DNA of 64,000 bases from Methylobacterium sp. 77. Lineage in GTDB: Bacteria > Pseudomonadota > Alphaproteobacteria > Rhizobiales > Beijerinckiaceae. The position numbers and the translations under genes were made by a program. Below, one piece after another: positions 18,059 through 28,252 of this stretch. Location: assembly GCF_000372825.1 (NCBI RefSeq), contig NZ_KB910516.1, positions 1,582,011-1,646,010 of the forward strand, written 5' to 3'. How positions within the stretch are numbered: position 1 is the first letter of the stretch; every line of letters begins with the position of its first letter. The notes beneath the pieces were generated by a model. It was given only the letters and a program-made list of their open reading frames with translations. It was not told the DNA's origin and did no database searches.

Positions 18059-18649
18059 CTACGCCTTCAGCACCGGCTCGGCGATCTCGCCGCTGCCGCG
18101 CCGGGCGAGGTAGGCCGGCTGGAACAGGCACATGCGCACCGCGTCGCGGTACTTGCCGTTGACGAAGAATTCGTCCTTCAGGATGCCCTCCGGCACGAAG
18201 CCGCAGCGCTCGTAGATGCGCACGGCGCGGGCATTGTCCTTGTCCACGTGCAGGTAGAGCTTGTGGATGTTGAGGACGCTGAAGGCGTAATCCATGGCGA
18301 TCCGGGTGGCGCGCGGCGCGTAGCCCTGGCCCTGGAAGGCCGGGTGGATCGCGATCTGGAATTCGCAGCGCCGGTGCAGGTGGTTGATCTCCACGAGCTC
18401 GACGAGACCGGCCGGCGCACCTTCCGAATTGGCGATGATGAAGCGCCGCTCGGTCTGGTTGTGGATGTTGCGCTCGTAGAGCTGCGCCAGTTCGGCGAAG
18501 GACTCGTAGGCCTCCTCGAACCAGTAGCGCATGATGCTGTCGTTGTTGTTGAGCTGATGCACGAACATCAGGTCCTCGCGCTCCAGCGGGCGGAGCTTCA
18601 CCGGACCGTCGGCGGCGATGGTGCGGGGAACGAAGGCGGTCGCGGTCAT
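18059..18649 (-). CDS. speG: Spermidine N1-acetyltransferase-like GNAT protein
   Basis: A 196-residue GNAT acetyltransferase that closely follows the SpeG pattern: [66 protein letters not shown] and the acetyl-CoA loop [13 protein letters not shown]. SpeG acetylates spermidine and spermine to limit polyamine toxicity; the substrate here is inferred from similarity. The ATG chosen overlaps the argE stop (ATGA), so it is coupled to argE. A start four codons earlier is possible. Confidence 0.88.
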   Translation of the reverse strand: MTATAFVPRTIAADGPVKLRPLEREDLMFVHQLNNNDSIMRYWFEEAYESFAELAQLYERNIHNQTERRFIIANSEGAPAGLVELVEINHLHRRCEFQIAIHPAFQGQGYAPRATRIAMDYAFSVLNIHKLYLHVDKDNARAVRIYERCGFVPEGILKDEFFVNGKYRDAVRMCLFQPAYLARRGSGEIAEPVLKA

Positions 18650-19818
18650 GGGGTCACGCATTCTGCGATGAGACGGCGCATGAACGCCTCGCCCGATTCG
18701 AGCGCCGCGAGGGTGATGTATTCGTCGGGCTGGTGAGCCTGGTCGATGGAGCCCGGACCGCAGACCACGGTGGGGATGCCCGCCATCTGGAACCGCCCGG
18801 CCTCGGTGGCATAGGGGACCGAGATGGTGTGGTTGCGCCCCGCCACCCGCAGGGTCAGGCGCTCGGCCTCGGAGCCCGGCTCGGGGGCGAGCCCCGGCAC
18901 CGCGACTTCCTCGATGGTCTCGATCCGCCCGTAATCGCCGTAGCGGTTGAGTCGCCCCGTCAGCACCGTCTCGACCTTGGCCGCGAACAGGGCCGGGATC
19001 TCGCCCATGTCGAGATCGGGCAGGCCGCGGAACTCCCAGTGGAAGGTGCAGACCTTCGGCAGGATGTTGCGCGCCGTTCCGCCGGAGATCGTGCCCACAT
19101 GGACGGTGGTGGAGGGTGGGTCGAACCGGCCGGAGGCGTCGCCCCGCTCGATCATCGCATCGGCGATGCGGTTGAGCTCGGAGACCAGCTCGGCCGCCGC
19201 CATCACCGCATTGGCGCCGAGCATCGGCTTGGCCGAATGCGCCTCGTGGCCGTGGACGGTGGTGAGATAGGTGACGATGCTCTTATGCGCATCGGCGACG
19301 TCGAGGTCGGTGGGCTCACCGACGATCACCGCGCCGGGACGCGGCAGGTCCGCTCCGAACCGGGCGATGGTGTCGGCGACGCCGAGGCAGGTGGTTTCCT
19401 CGTCGTAAGAGAGGAGGATGTGGATCGGGCGCTTCAGATCGGCCGCGATCATGTCCGGCACGGCGGCCAGAGCCAGGGCGCAGAAGCCCTTCATGTCGAC
19501 GGCGCCGCGGCCATAGGCGCGCCCGTCGGCGATGCGCAGGGCGAAGGGGTCGGTCGTCCAGGCCTGGCCCGTCACCGGCACCACGTCGGTATGGCCGGAC
19601 AGGACGATGCCGCCATCGGCCATCGGGCCGATCGTGGCGAAGATCGCCGCCTTGTCGCCCTGCGCGTTCGGGATGCGCACATGGCTCACGCCCCAGCCGT
19701 CGAGATAGGCGCAGACGCTGTCGATCAGCGCGAGATTGGAGCGCGAACTCTCGGTGTCGAAGGCGACGAGGCGCGCCAGCAGGTCGAGCGTGGTCAGCCG
19801 TTCTCCGCCACGCGACAT
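18646..19818 (-). CDS. argE: Acetylornithine deacetylase
   Basis: A 390-residue M20-family metallohydrolase that converts N-acetylornithine to ornithine. Metal and catalytic motifs are [35 protein letters not shown] and [14 protein letters not shown]. The dimerisation domain shows the AHSAKP region, and the C terminus has the last metal-ligand motif ([11 protein letters not shown]). The start [20 protein letters not shown] is normal. It lies between apaG and speG on the minus strand, with a 4-bp gap to apaG and a 4-bp overlap with speG. Confidence 0.93.
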   Translation of the reverse strand: MSRGGERLTTLDLLARLVAFDTESSRSNLALIDSVCAYLDGWGVSHVRIPNAQGDKAAIFATIGPMADGGIVLSGHTDVVPVTGQAWTTDPFALRIADGRAYGRGAVDMKGFCALALAAVPDMIAADLKRPIHILLSYDEETTCLGVADTIARFGADLPRPGAVIVGEPTDLDVADAHKSIVTYLTTVHGHEAHSAKPMLGANAVMAAAELVSELNRIADAMIERGDASGRFDPPSTTVHVGTISGGTARNILPKVCTFHWEFRGLPDLDMGEIPALFAAKVETVLTGRLNRYGDYGRIETIEEVAVPGLAPEPGSEAERLTLRVAGRNHTISVPYATEAGRFQMAGIPTVVCGPGSIDQAHQPDEYITLAALESGEAFMRRLIAECVTP

Positions 19819-19822
19819 CGGC

Positions 19823-20215
19823 TTAATGGACGCTGCGGCGGACGTGCGGCGAATCGAGGGAGAAGGCGGGGATCTCGGCCTCGAAGCTTTCGCCGGCAGT
19901 GGTCGACATCGTGTAGCTCCCGGCCATCAGGCCGTCCGGCGTGGTGAGCGGGCAGCCGCTGGTATAGCTGAACGACTCGCCGGGTCCGAGTACCGGCTGC
20001 TTGCCGACGACGCCGGCGCCGCGCACCTCCTGGGTCTCGCCGCGTCCGTCGACGATGCGCCAGTGACGCGAGCGCAATTGCACCTGCTCGGAGCCGTTAT
20101 TCACGATCTCGACAGTGTAGGCGAAGAAATAGCGGCTTTCGTCGGGGGAGGATTCCTCCTCGACGAAGCGGGGCTGGACGGTCACGCTGATGCCGCGCGT
20201 CTGGGCCTTGTACAT
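19823..20215 (-). CDS. apaG: ApaG protein (DUF525)
   Basis: A 130-residue single-domain protein with an immunoglobulin-like fold. [69 protein letters not shown] and GSYTM are standard ApaG motifs. The role is poorly defined; it is linked to metal or nucleotide stress. The [11 protein letters not shown] gives the usual length, while a TTG three codons earlier is less likely. It is divergent from the membrane protein at 20347. Confidence 0.92.
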   Translation of the reverse strand: MYKAQTRGISVTVQPRFVEEESSPDESRYFFAYTVEIVNNGSEQVQLRSRHWRIVDGRGETQEVRGAGVVGKQPVLGPGESFSYTSGCPLTTPDGLMAGSYTMSTTAGESFEAEIPAFSLDSPHVRRSVH

Positions 20216-20346
20216 CGCCTTCAAAGCCTCCCGTGCCGTCGCCTACCCGAAGCGACATAGCCTTTTCGCCGTGGTACGTCCCGGGCGAAATCTCGTCAAT
20301 CGCGCTGAATGCGGGGGCTGCCCGCGCAATCGGAAGGTCGTGTCCC

Positions 20347-20763
20347 GTGGTCGAGGAGACCCTCTCGCGTCTGCCGGCACCGTCTCCCGGCCGTGCCGTT
20401 CTCGCCAGTCTGGCGATCGCGGTCCTGGCCGCCGCCTTCGCCTGGACCATGCCGGAACGGAACGGATGGGCCGCCCTGGCACTCGGGGGCGCGCTCCTCC
20501 TCGACGGCCTCGCGCTCCTCGCCGGCGGATATCTCGCCCGGCGCGGTCCCGCGCCCCGGATCGCCGGCCTGCCGTCGCTGGTCCTGGCCTTCGGCCCGGC
20601 GGCCGGCCTCGGCGCGGTGCTGTTCGCCGTAGCACTCCTGCTCTGGCCGGCGGGGTTTCCCCCGGTGGCGAGCGCGCTCGCGGGCCTGATCGCCATGGGC
20701 GCCATCGCCCGCCTCGTCGTCGCCTGGATCGTGCTGAGAGTCGATCGCGAGGAGGAGGCTTAA
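20347..20763 (+). CDS. Small polytopic membrane protein of unknown function
   Basis: About 138 residues if it starts at the GTG at 20347 (VEETLSRLPAP); the frame is open from a GTG at 20233, but that would overlap the apaG upstream region. It contains about four hydrophobic segments: AVLASLAIAVLAAAFAW, WAALALGGALLLDGLALLAG, AAGLGAVLFAVALLLWPAG and SALAGLIAMGAIARLVVAWI. Charged residues cluster at the C terminus (RVDREEEA). No enzymatic motif was recognised. Confidence 0.6.
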   Translation: MVEETLSRLPAPSPGRAVLASLAIAVLAAAFAWTMPERNGWAALALGGALLLDGLALLAGGYLARRGPAPRIAGLPSLVLAFGPAAGLGAVLFAVALLLWPAGFPPVASALAGLIAMGAIARLVVAWIVLRVDREEEA

Positions 20764-20865
20764 CCGCGCCTTCAGCGATCCGGTGGGATGATGGACCGAA
20801 CCATGCGGCATTCCTGATCCCCAGCCGGGGAAGGCGGCCCAGTGCTGAGCGGGCGACACGAGACC

Positions 20866-21981
20866 ATGCCGGATACCAAGCAGGACACGGCGCCACCGCG
20901 CCCGCACCCTTCCGGTGGCATTCTGGCGGCACAGGGGATCCAGGCCCTGCATGCGGCCGGCGCCATCCTGCCCGAAAGCCCCTTCGCGGCCGATCAGGTT
21001 CAGCCGGCGAGCCTCGACCTGCGCCTGGGGTCTCGCGCCTTCCGCGTGCGCACCAGCTTCCTGCCGGGCGCCCGTCCCGTCACCGCCTGCATCGAGGCCT
21101 TCGCCCTCCACGAGATCGACCTGACCAAGGGCGCGGTGCTGGAGACCGGCTGCGTCTACATTGCCGAACTGCAGGAGACCCTGGCCCTGCCCGCGGATGT
21201 CGCCGCCAGCGCCAACCCCAAAAGCTCCACCGGCCGCATCGACGTGTTCACCCGCGTCATCACCGACCGGGGACAGGCCTTCGATCAGGTCGAGGCCGGG
21301 TATCGGGGCCGGCTCTATGCCGAGATCTCGCCGCGCACCTTCCCGGTCCGCGTCCGCACCGGATCGCGCCTGTCGCAGATCCGTTTCCGCCGCGGCGAAC
21401 CGCGCCTGTCCGACACGGAGCTCGCCGCCCTCCATGCCGCCACCCCGCTGGTGGCCTCGGCCAACCCGTCGTTCCAGGGCGGCATCGCCGTCTCCGTCGA
21501 TCTCGCCGGGTTCGGAGGGCTCATCGGCTACCGCGCCAAACGCCATACCGGCCTCGTCGACGTGGACGCGCCCGGCCGGCACGCCATCGCGGATTTCTGG
21601 GAGCCCCTCCCCGCCGACCAATCCGGCGCGCTGATCCTCGATCCCGGCCAATTCTACATCCTGGCCTCGAAGGAGGCCGTGCAGGTGCCGCCCGATTTCG
21701 CGGCCGAGATGGTGCCGTTCGATCCGCTGGTGGGCGAGTTCCGGGTCCATTACGCCGGCTTCTTCGACCCCGGCTTCGGCTTCGCCGCGGCGGGAGGCGC
21801 CGGTGCGCGAGCGGTGCTCGAAGTGCGCTCGCGCGACGTGCCGTTCCTGCTCGAGGACGGCCAGATCGTCGGCCGCCTCGTCTACGAGCGCATGGCCGAG
21901 CGGCCCGCCGCCCTCTACGGGGCGGATGCCGGGTCGAACTACCAGGCGCAGGGACTCAAGCTGTCGAAGCACTTCGCCTGA
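20866..21981 (+). CDS. Long-form 2'-deoxycytidine 5'-triphosphate deaminase
   Basis: A 371-residue member of the dUTPase/dCTP deaminase superfamily that would deaminate dCTP to dUTP in pyrimidine salvage. The first half contains VQPASLDLRLGSRAFRVR and the active-site-like loop ASANPKSSTGRIDVFTRV. The second half repeats the fold: GYRAKRHTGLVDVDAPGRHA, FYILASKEAVQVPPDFAAEM and LVYERMAERPAALYG. It is about twice the length of E. coli Dcd, as in the alphaproteobacterial long family. The ATG MPDTKQDTAPP is chosen; another in-frame start exists at 20842. Confidence 0.85.
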   Translation: MPDTKQDTAPPRPHPSGGILAAQGIQALHAAGAILPESPFAADQVQPASLDLRLGSRAFRVRTSFLPGARPVTACIEAFALHEIDLTKGAVLETGCVYIAELQETLALPADVAASANPKSSTGRIDVFTRVITDRGQAFDQVEAGYRGRLYAEISPRTFPVRVRTGSRLSQIRFRRGEPRLSDTELAALHAATPLVASANPSFQGGIAVSVDLAGFGGLIGYRAKRHTGLVDVDAPGRHAIADFWEPLPADQSGALILDPGQFYILASKEAVQVPPDFAAEMVPFDPLVGEFRVHYAGFFDPGFGFAAAGGAGARAVLEVRSRDVPFLLEDGQIVGRLVYERMAERPAALYGADAGSNYQAQGLKLSKHFA

Positions 21982-22161
21982 AGGAAGCACGTCGCCTGAA
22001 CGAAGAACTTGGCCCGAAGACGGAAACACGTCGATCCGCGAGATCCGCTCCCGACGCCTTGATCACCGGCTCCGGCTTGGACGGGACCACCCCTTCGACA
22101 TGAAACGGGGAGGGGCCACGCCGTGACCTCTCCCCTCCGGTATCATCGGACCGCTGTCGGC

Positions 22162-23244
22162 TCAGTTGCGGCCGCCCTTGGTGCCGGCCTCGGCGCCGCC
22201 TTGCTCGGCACCACCGCCGCTCCGACCGTTCATGCCCGTCGACTTCATGCCGCCGCGGTCGCCGCGGTCGCCGCGATCTGCCGCGTTGCGGATGCCCGAG
22301 CGCTCGGAACCACCCTCGCGACCGGCATTGCGGGTCTCGCCGCGTTCCGCCTCGTTCCGCTGCATGCCGCCGCGTCCACCATTGCCGGGATTGGCCTCGT
22401 CGCCACGCTGGCCTTCCCGACGGACCTGTCCTTCGCTCCGCATCGAGGAACGGGTCGAGACACGCTCCTCACCGCCGCGAGCGCGTTCGCCAAAGCGGCC
22501 ACTCACCGTCACACGATCGCGGCCGCTCCGGGCCGTGGTCACGGTGAGGCGACGATATTCGGGTGAGCCATAGACCACGCGCTGACCACGGATGAACACG
22601 TAGCGCGCGCCCGGGCGACGCCGCTCGGTCACGCGGACGGAGACGAGGCGACGGTATTCCGGTGACCCGTAAACGACGCGCTGACCGCGGATCGTCACCA
22701 TCCGCCGGCGTCCGGTCTCGCCATAGCGATGGCCGCCACGGCGCTCGACGACCACGAGGCGGCGATATTCGGGCGATCCGTAGACGACCCGCTGGCCGTG
22801 GATCGTGACGGTACGGCCGGAGCGATGGCTGCCGCCCTCGTAACGTCCGCCGACGCGGGTCGTGCTCCGCTCCGTGCGGCTCTCGCGGGTCTCGCTCCGG
22901 TCGCGGTTCATCCGGCCGCCGGTCTCGGCGCGCATCGACCCACGGTCGCCGCGCATTCCGTCACGCTCACCGCCCTCGCGGCCGCTATCCCGGCGCGCCG
23001 TGTCCTGCTTCTGCGAGTCGCCTCCGGTCGCACCGGAATCACGGTTGCCCATCGCCCCTTGAGTCGTCGATCGGTCGGCCTTCGCTTCGCCGCCACGAGC
23101 CCCCTGCCCGCCACCGGCGCCGTCCCGCGTGCTGGCTCCGCTCGATGCGCCGACACTGCTCCTCGAGTCACCGCTCGCCGCTCCCTGCGCGAAGACAGAT
23201 GTCGACATCAACAATGCCGCAAGACCCAATCCAAATCTCGTCAT
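22162..23244 (-). CDS. Secreted Arg/Gly/Ser-rich protein with three internal repeats
   Basis: A 360-residue protein with a signal peptide (MTRFGLGLAALLMSTSVFAQG, cleavage likely after the Ala-Gln). The rest is very rich in Gly, Arg, Ser, Asp and Glu and looks disordered. The middle holds three copies of GQRVVYGSPEYRRL, each preceded by a hydrophobic T/F-I-R/H-pair and separated by Arg-rich linkers. No known domain was recognised. The ATG is chosen because it begins the signal peptide; an earlier frame reaches 23352. It resembles no enzyme, and cell-envelope or extracellular location is inferred from the signal only. Confidence 0.7.
   Translation of the reverse strand: MTRFGLGLAALLMSTSVFAQGAASGDSRSSVGASSGASTRDGAGGGQGARGGEAKADRSTTQGAMGNRDSGATGGDSQKQDTARRDSGREGGERDGMRGDRGSMRAETGGRMNRDRSETRESRTERSTTRVGGRYEGGSHRSGRTVTIHGQRVVYGSPEYRRLVVVERRGGHRYGETGRRRMVTIRGQRVVYGSPEYRRLVSVRVTERRRPGARYVFIRGQRVVYGSPEYRRLTVTTARSGRDRVTVSGRFGERARGGEERVSTRSSMRSEGQVRREGQRGDEANPGNGGRGGMQRNEAERGETRNAGREGGSERSGIRNAADRGDRGDRGGMKSTGMNGRSGGGAEQGGAEAGTKGGRN
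22545..22802 (-). repeat. Three in-frame 14-codon repeats inside the secreted protein
   Basis: Copies lie near 22545-22592, 22644-22692 and 22756-22802 and each encodes GQRVVYGSPEYRRL. The protein copies are identical over 14 residues, while the DNA differs at third positions. This indicates selection for the peptide rather than a recent duplication. Confidence 0.85.
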
Positions 23245-23550
23245 GGACGTTTCTCCCATAGCTTTTGAGCCATCGGAACGTCGACATCGGCAAAATGGTT
23301 CAGAAGAAAAACCAAATCTTCCGGGTTTGAACTCTCGGCATGGTGCTCGCAACTGAGGCGTGCGCGGAGCGAGGTTTGAGAAAGCTCGTCAAATACTGTG
23401 ACGGAAGCAATTATGGCCAAGCTTTCATTCGAGCCGAGAACCGTGTGAGCCGAGAATTTTGCGAACCAAGAATATTGTCCGATCGCAGGGGGCCGATCCT
23501 CGGTACCGCTGCGTCGGTCGCCGCGCCTCTGCCGCGTGGCGACCGTCGTT
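23245..23550. other. Intergenic region, no gene seen
   Basis: About 300 bp between the hslO stop and the start of the repeat-containing secreted protein. It is more AT-rich than its surroundings, especially 23270-23480, and probably holds the promoter of the secreted protein. GGAAC-N17-GGTT at 23275-23300 on the plus strand resembles an EcfG site but faces no gene. Confidence 0.5.
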
Positions 23551-24555
23551 CTATTCCGACTCGCCGGTCTGCGCCTCGACCTCGGCCGGGTCGATGTCGT
23601 AGCGCCGCGAGCAGAATTCGCAGGTGATGCCGATGCGGCCGTCCTCGGCGATCATGTCGCTGCGTTCCTGCGGCGCGAACGAGCGGATCATCCCCATCAC
23701 GCGCTCGGGCGAGCAGCGGCATCGCTCCTGGATCGTTTGCGCCTCGAACACCCGCACGCCGCGCTCGTGGAAGAGACGGTAGAGCAGCCGCTCGGAGGAG
23801 ACCTCCGGATCGACCAGTTCATGGTCCTCCACCGTACCGACGAGGCTGCGCGCTTCCACCCAGGCATCGTCCTCACGGACCTCACCGGAGCCGAGATGGG
23901 CATGGCCCTCGGGGATGTCGCCGGGCGGGAGGTCGGCGAGCCTGGCGCGGTCGATGGATTGCGGCAGGAACTGAACCAGCAGCCCGCCCGCGCGGTAGGT
24001 CTTCTCGCCATGGGCGAACTGCTCGGCCACCGCGAGGCGGACCTGGGTCGGGATCTGTTCGGACTGGCGGAAATACTGGTGCGCCGCCTGTTCCAGGCTC
24101 TGTCCCTCCAGGGCGACCACGCCCTGGTAGCGGCTGAACGCGTTGCCCTGGTCGATGGTCATGGCGAGATGCCCCTGCCCGATCAGGTCGGCATCCTTCT
24201 GCGGAGTGTCGCCCAGCGCTTCGACGCGCCCGGCATCGAAGCGCGCGGTGGCGCGCAGGCGATCGGGCGCCTCGAAATCGACCACGATCATCTCGACCGG
24301 GCCGTCGGTCTTGGTCTGGAGCTGGAACCGGCCCTCGAATTTCAGAGACGAGCCGAGTAGCACGGTGAGCGCCGCCGCCTCGCCCAGCAACCGCGCCACC
24401 GGATCGGGATAGCCGTGTCGGCGCAGGATGGTGTCGACGCTGGGGCCGAGCCGCACCACGCGGCCGCGCACGTCCAGCGCTTCCACCGAGAACGGCAGGG
24501 CGACGTCGTCGGCACCCTCGATGACGGTGGCGGAAATCTCGTGTCCGGAGGTCAT
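23551..24555 (-). CDS. hslO: Hsp33 redox-regulated chaperone
   Basis: A 334-residue Hsp33 holdase chaperone, activated by oxidation in the cytoplasm. The substrate-binding domain includes ALTVLLGSSLKFEGRFQLQT and HLAMTIDQG. The C-terminal zinc switch is RCRCS followed about 30 residues later by CEFC, giving the CxC...CxxC tetrad. It is longer than the E. coli protein because of an N-terminal extension and acidic tail. It lies downstream of argD-argF on the same strand, though an opposite-strand gene sits between. Confidence 0.94.
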   Translation of the reverse strand: MTSGHEISATVIEGADDVALPFSVEALDVRGRVVRLGPSVDTILRRHGYPDPVARLLGEAAALTVLLGSSLKFEGRFQLQTKTDGPVEMIVVDFEAPDRLRATARFDAGRVEALGDTPQKDADLIGQGHLAMTIDQGNAFSRYQGVVALEGQSLEQAAHQYFRQSEQIPTQVRLAVAEQFAHGEKTYRAGGLLVQFLPQSIDRARLADLPPGDIPEGHAHLGSGEVREDDAWVEARSLVGTVEDHELVDPEVSSERLLYRLFHERGVRVFEAQTIQERCRCSPERVMGMIRSFAPQERSDMIAEDGRIGITCEFCSRRYDIDPAEVEAQTGESE

Positions 24556-24710
24556 GGCCTCTCCCTGTCTCTTGCTTCGTGCTCTTCGGCTATGTGGGTG
24601 CCTTGCCGTGTCTTCGCATCGCGCTCAAGGGTGAGCCACGGTCGATGTACCCCGTGAGGGGGTGACGTCACCGATGTCGCGAATGGGACGGAGGGCCGAG
24701 AGGCGTCGCC

Positions 24711-25202
24711 ATGCGGTGGGGACTGAGCTTTAGGGGCGACCTCGCAAAACTCGATGCGACAGGTCTCTCCGAAAGATTGGAGCGGCTCATCGCCGAACGC
24801 GACGATGTCGCAGACTCGATAAGCACCTTCGAAACGGTCGGAAACAAGTGGCTCTACCAGAGCGGCTGGGGAATGCCGTTCGGACGCGGACTTGTGCATG
24901 CGGCGATCATCTATCGCATCCAAGCCGTCTTGTATGGCGGATCGCCGCGGCGCGGATTGGGGCGCCTCTATGTCATCGACTGTGAACTGAAGGATGTGCT
25001 GGACGAATGCCGGAACCGCCTATCTAGGACGGCTTGGTTCAGGACGATCCGAGCCACAGACGACGATTTTCGGGATCCGCATTGGACAGATGGACGCCTG
25101 GAAACAGGCCTACCTCACCACGACGGCGAAGCCCCGGTGAGACACAAGCCTAGCCGCCGGCTCGACGCCCTCGCCCAATTGGCAAGTGCGAAGGCGGGAT
25201 GA
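24711..25202 (+). CDS. Hypothetical protein between argF and hslO
   Basis: A 163-residue protein with no recognised domain. It is rich in charged and aromatic residues (GNKWLYQSGWGMPFGRGLVHA; DPHWTDGRLETGLPHHDG) and lacks signal or membrane segments. Its base composition looks less GC-rich than argF and hslO. It is on the opposite strand to both flanking genes and ends 11 bp before the argF stop. This fits a late insertion into an argD-argF-hslO order that is common in related bacteria; the insertion idea is an inference. Confidence 0.55.
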   Translation: MRWGLSFRGDLAKLDATGLSERLERLIAERDDVADSISTFETVGNKWLYQSGWGMPFGRGLVHAAIIYRIQAVLYGGSPRRGLGRLYVIDCELKDVLDECRNRLSRTAWFRTIRATDDDFRDPHWTDGRLETGLPHHDGEAPVRHKPSRRLDALAQLASAKAG

Positions 25203-25213
25203 CGTATCGGGCC

Positions 25214-26167
25214 TCAAGCCCCGCCCGCCCCCAGGCACCACGCCAGAATGCCCTTCTGCGCGTGGAGCCGGTTCTCGGCCTCGTCGAACACCACCGAGCG
25301 CGGACCGTCCATGATCTCGGCCGTCACCTCCTCGCCGCGATGGGCGGGGAGGCAATGCATGAAGATCGCGTCGGTCTTCGCCGCCGCCATCAGCGTGGCG
25401 TTGACCTGATAGGGCGAGAGCAGGTTGTGGCGGTAATGCTCGTCCTCGTCGCCCATCGAGACCCAGCAATCGGTGACGACGGCGTCCGCCCCGTCCACCG
25501 CCTCGAACGGGTCGGTGGTGACGTTGATGCGCGCGCCCTCGGCTTTCGCCCAGTCGAGCAGGGCCGACGGGGCCGAGAGTTCGGGCGGGGCCGCGATGTT
25601 GAGGGTGAAGTCGAAACGCGCGGCCGCATGTGCCCAGGAGGCGAGCACGTTGTTGGCGTCGCCCGACCAGGCGACGGTCCGCCCCTTGATCGGCCCGCGA
25701 TGCTCCTCGAAGGTCAGGACGTCGGCCATGATCTGGCAGGGATGCGAGACCTTGGTCAGCGCGTTGATCACCGGGACGCTGGCATATTGCGCCAGTTCCA
25801 GCATCAGGTCGTGGTCGAGGATGCGGATCATGATCGCGTCGATGTAACGCGACAGCACGCGGGCGGTGTCGCCCACGGTCTCGCCGCGGCCGAGCTGCAT
25901 TTCGCTGCCGGTGAGCATCAGCGTCTCGCCGCCGAGTTCGCGCATGGCGACGTCGAACGAGACCCGGGTGCGGGTGGAGGGCCGGTCGAACACCATCGCC
26001 AGCATCTTGCCCGTCAGCGGTCGCTCGGCCGCGATCTCGCCCTTGCGGCGGCGCGACTTCATCTGCGCGGCCGAAGCCAGCACGGCGCGAAGGTCCTCGC
26101 CGGAGAAATCCTTGAGGTCGAGGAAGTGGCGGGGCCCGGTTGCGGTCCCGTTGATGTGGGGAATCAT
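25214..26167 (-). CDS. argF: Ornithine carbamoyltransferase
   Basis: A 317-residue anabolic enzyme forming citrulline from ornithine and carbamoyl phosphate. The carbamoyl-phosphate motif is [43 protein letters not shown] and [11 protein letters not shown] follow. The ornithine-loop motif is [13 protein letters not shown]. The [21 protein letters not shown] is chosen; the longer upstream frame shadows argD. It is 59 bp downstream of argD on the same strand, so the two are likely co-transcribed. Confidence 0.95.
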   Translation of the reverse strand: MIPHINGTATGPRHFLDLKDFSGEDLRAVLASAAQMKSRRRKGEIAAERPLTGKMLAMVFDRPSTRTRVSFDVAMRELGGETLMLTGSEMQLGRGETVGDTARVLSRYIDAIMIRILDHDLMLELAQYASVPVINALTKVSHPCQIMADVLTFEEHRGPIKGRTVAWSGDANNVLASWAHAAARFDFTLNIAAPPELSAPSALLDWAKAEGARINVTTDPFEAVDGADAVVTDCWVSMGDEDEHYRHNLLSPYQVNATLMAAAKTDAIFMHCLPAHRGEEVTAEIMDGPRSVVFDEAENRLHAQKGILAWCLGAGGA

Positions 26168-26226
26168 TGGTCCGTTCTTCGTCTCGTGCGTCTGGGCATC
26201 TCGGGCGTGATCGCGCGGTGCGCCGG

Positions 26227-27420
26227 TTATTCCGCCGCGCCGCGCATCTGCGCTTCGAGCCGGTCGGCCGTGGCATCGATGCGCTTCACCGCCTCGGCCA
26301 CGTCCGCCTCGGTGATGATCAGCGGCGGCAAGAGCCGGACCACGTTGTCGCCGGCGGGAATCACCAGCAGATGTTCGTCGCGCGCGGCCGCCGTGAAGGC
26401 GGTGTTGGGCACGCCGAGCTTGAGGCCCAGGATCAGCGCGGTTCCGCGAATCTCGGAGATGGTTCCGGGATGGCGATCCATGACGGCGGCGAGCTGCTGC
26501 TTCAACAGCAGGCCCATCCGCAGGACGTGGTCGAGGAAACCCTCGGCCAGCACCACGTCGAGCACGGCGTTGCCGACGGCCATGGCGAGGGGGTTTCCGC
26601 CGAAGGTGGTGCCGTGACTGCCCGCAATCATCCCGCGCGCGGCCTCGGCCGTGGCGAGGCAGACGCCCAGCGGGAAGCCGCCGCCGATGCCCTTGGCTGC
26701 GCTCATGATGTCGGGGGTGACCCCGGACCATTCATGGGCGAACAGGCGGCCGGTGCGGCCGACGCCGGTCTGGACCTCGTCCATGATGAGGAGGAGGCCG
26801 TGCTCGTCGCACAGCGAGCGCAGGTCGCGCAGCATCTCCGGCGGCACCGTGCGGATGCCGCCCTCCCCCTGGATCGGCTCGATCATGAGGGCGGCGGTCT
26901 CAGGACCGATCGCCGCCAGCAGCGCCTCGCGGTCGTCGAAGGGCACCTGATCGAACCCGTCGACCTTGGGGCCGAAGCCCTCGATGTATTTCTGCTGGCC
27001 GCCGGCGGCGATGGTCGCCAGGGTCCGGCCGTGGAAGGCACCCTCGAACGTGACGATGCGGAACCGCTCGGGATGTCCCCCGGCCGCATGGTACTTGCGC
27101 GCCATCTTGATGGCGGCCTCGTTGGCCTCGGCACCGGAATTGGCGAAGAAGGCCACGTCCGCGAAGGTCGCGTCCACCAGCCGCCGACCGAGCCGCTCGC
27201 CCTCGGGAATCTCGAACAGGTTCGAGGTGTGCCACAGCTTCTGCGCCTGCTGGGTCAGCGCCTCGACGAGATGCGGGTGGGCGTGGCCGAGCGCGTTGAC
27301 GGCGATGCCGGCACCGAAATCGAGAAATCGCCTGCCGTCGCGCGCCACGAGCCAGGCACCCTCTCCGCGCTCGAAGGCGATCGGAGCCCGGGCGTAGGTC
27401 GGCAGAAGGGCGGATGTCAC
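26227..27420 (-). CDS. argD: Acetylornithine aminotransferase
   Basis: A 397-residue PLP-dependent class III aminotransferase. Motifs are [72 protein letters not shown] and the PLP lysine in [13 protein letters not shown]. It makes N-acetylornithine from the semialdehyde in arginine synthesis. The GTG at 27420 follows GGAAG at 9 nt and gives the usual N terminus [12 protein letters not shown]; a TTG at 27444 is also in frame. argF follows. Confidence 0.94.
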   Translation of the reverse strand: MTSALLPTYARAPIAFERGEGAWLVARDGRRFLDFGAGIAVNALGHAHPHLVEALTQQAQKLWHTSNLFEIPEGERLGRRLVDATFADVAFFANSGAEANEAAIKMARKYHAAGGHPERFRIVTFEGAFHGRTLATIAAGGQQKYIEGFGPKVDGFDQVPFDDREALLAAIGPETAALMIEPIQGEGGIRTVPPEMLRDLRSLCDEHGLLLIMDEVQTGVGRTGRLFAHEWSGVTPDIMSAAKGIGGGFPLGVCLATAEAARGMIAGSHGTTFGGNPLAMAVGNAVLDVVLAEGFLDHVLRMGLLLKQQLAAVMDRHPGTISEIRGTALILGLKLGVPNTAFTAAARDEHLLVIPAGDNVVRLLPPLIITEADVAEAVKRIDATADRLEAQMRGAAE

Positions 27421-27778
27421 GATCCCGTACTTCCCGTGTGTCAAAGCGGGCGCTCGCGGAGCGCACCCGCACCAAATGAAAGTGCCGCCTCGAAAGCGGG
27501 CGGCACGGCTGCGATTACTAGAGAATTGGCCCGTTCTGTCAATGATGTGGCGTGTTCACAGGACCGACATGCCTGGCAACTAGGCTGTGGTGCCGCGCAC
27601 ATCTCGACGGCCGCCGGCCGGCCTCGGTGACCGGTGACACGGGCTCTGCGATGGCGCGCGAGCGGCTTGCGCGACGAGGCGCGATCATGCTCAGTCCCGC
27701 CGCGATCTTCGGGGACCTCTCTCGCGACCCGTCGCCCTCCCGGCGACGGCCCCGGACGAACAATAAGGACGACGACGG
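27421..27778. other. Divergent intergenic region, no gene seen
   Basis: About 360 bp between divergently transcribed argD and ridA. It should hold promoters for both; no palindrome or known regulator site was recognised. Short open frames here lack coding character. Confidence 0.5.
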
Positions 27779-28252
27779 ATGAGCACGGTCAAGGAACGCC
27801 TGGATGCCCTCGGTCTGGTCCTGCCCAAGGCGGCGGCGCCGGTCGCGAACTACGTGCCCTTCATCCGCACCGGCAACCTGGTGATCGTCTCCGGCCAGAT
27901 CTGCTTCGGCGTCGACGGAAAACTCGCGGCCGCCCACACGGGCAAGCTCGGTGCCGAGGTCTCGCCCGAGCACGGCATCGCCGCGGCCAGGCTCTGCGCC
28001 CTCAACGTGCTGGCGCAGGTCCAGGCGGCGGTCGGCGATCTCGACCACGGCGTGGTGCAATGTCTGCGGCTCGGCGGCTTCATCAACGCGGTGCCGACCT
28101 TCGCGGGCCTCGCCGGCATCATGAACGGCGCCTCCGACCTGATGGTCGAGATCCTGGGCGATCGTGGCCGGCATGCGCGCTCCACCGTGGGTGTCGCCGA
28201 ACTGCCCCTCGACGCCGCCGTCGAGGTCGAGGCGATGTTCGAGGTGAAGTGA
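27779..28252 (+). CDS. RidA/YjgF-family protein
   Basis: A 157-residue RidA-family protein (YjgF/YER057c/UK114), a group that deaminates reactive enamine/imine intermediates of PLP enzymes. Family features are IRTGNLVIVSGQICFGVDGK and the C-terminal STVGVAELPLDAAVEVEAMF. The length and N terminus (MSTVKERLDALGLVLP) are those of the longer archetype-2-like subfamily. Its stop overlaps the GTG of the next gene. Substrate is not known. Confidence 0.87.
   Translation: MSTVKERLDALGLVLPKAAAPVANYVPFIRTGNLVIVSGQICFGVDGKLAAAHTGKLGAEVSPEHGIAAARLCALNVLAQVQAAVGDLDHGVVQCLRLGGFINAVPTFAGLAGIMNGASDLMVEILGDRGRHARSTVGVAELPLDAAVEVEAMFEVK

Noticed and set aside
23275..23300. GGAAC-N17-GGTT on the plus strand as an EcfG promoter
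   Set aside because: The -10 half is GGTT rather than CGTT, and no plus-strand gene follows.
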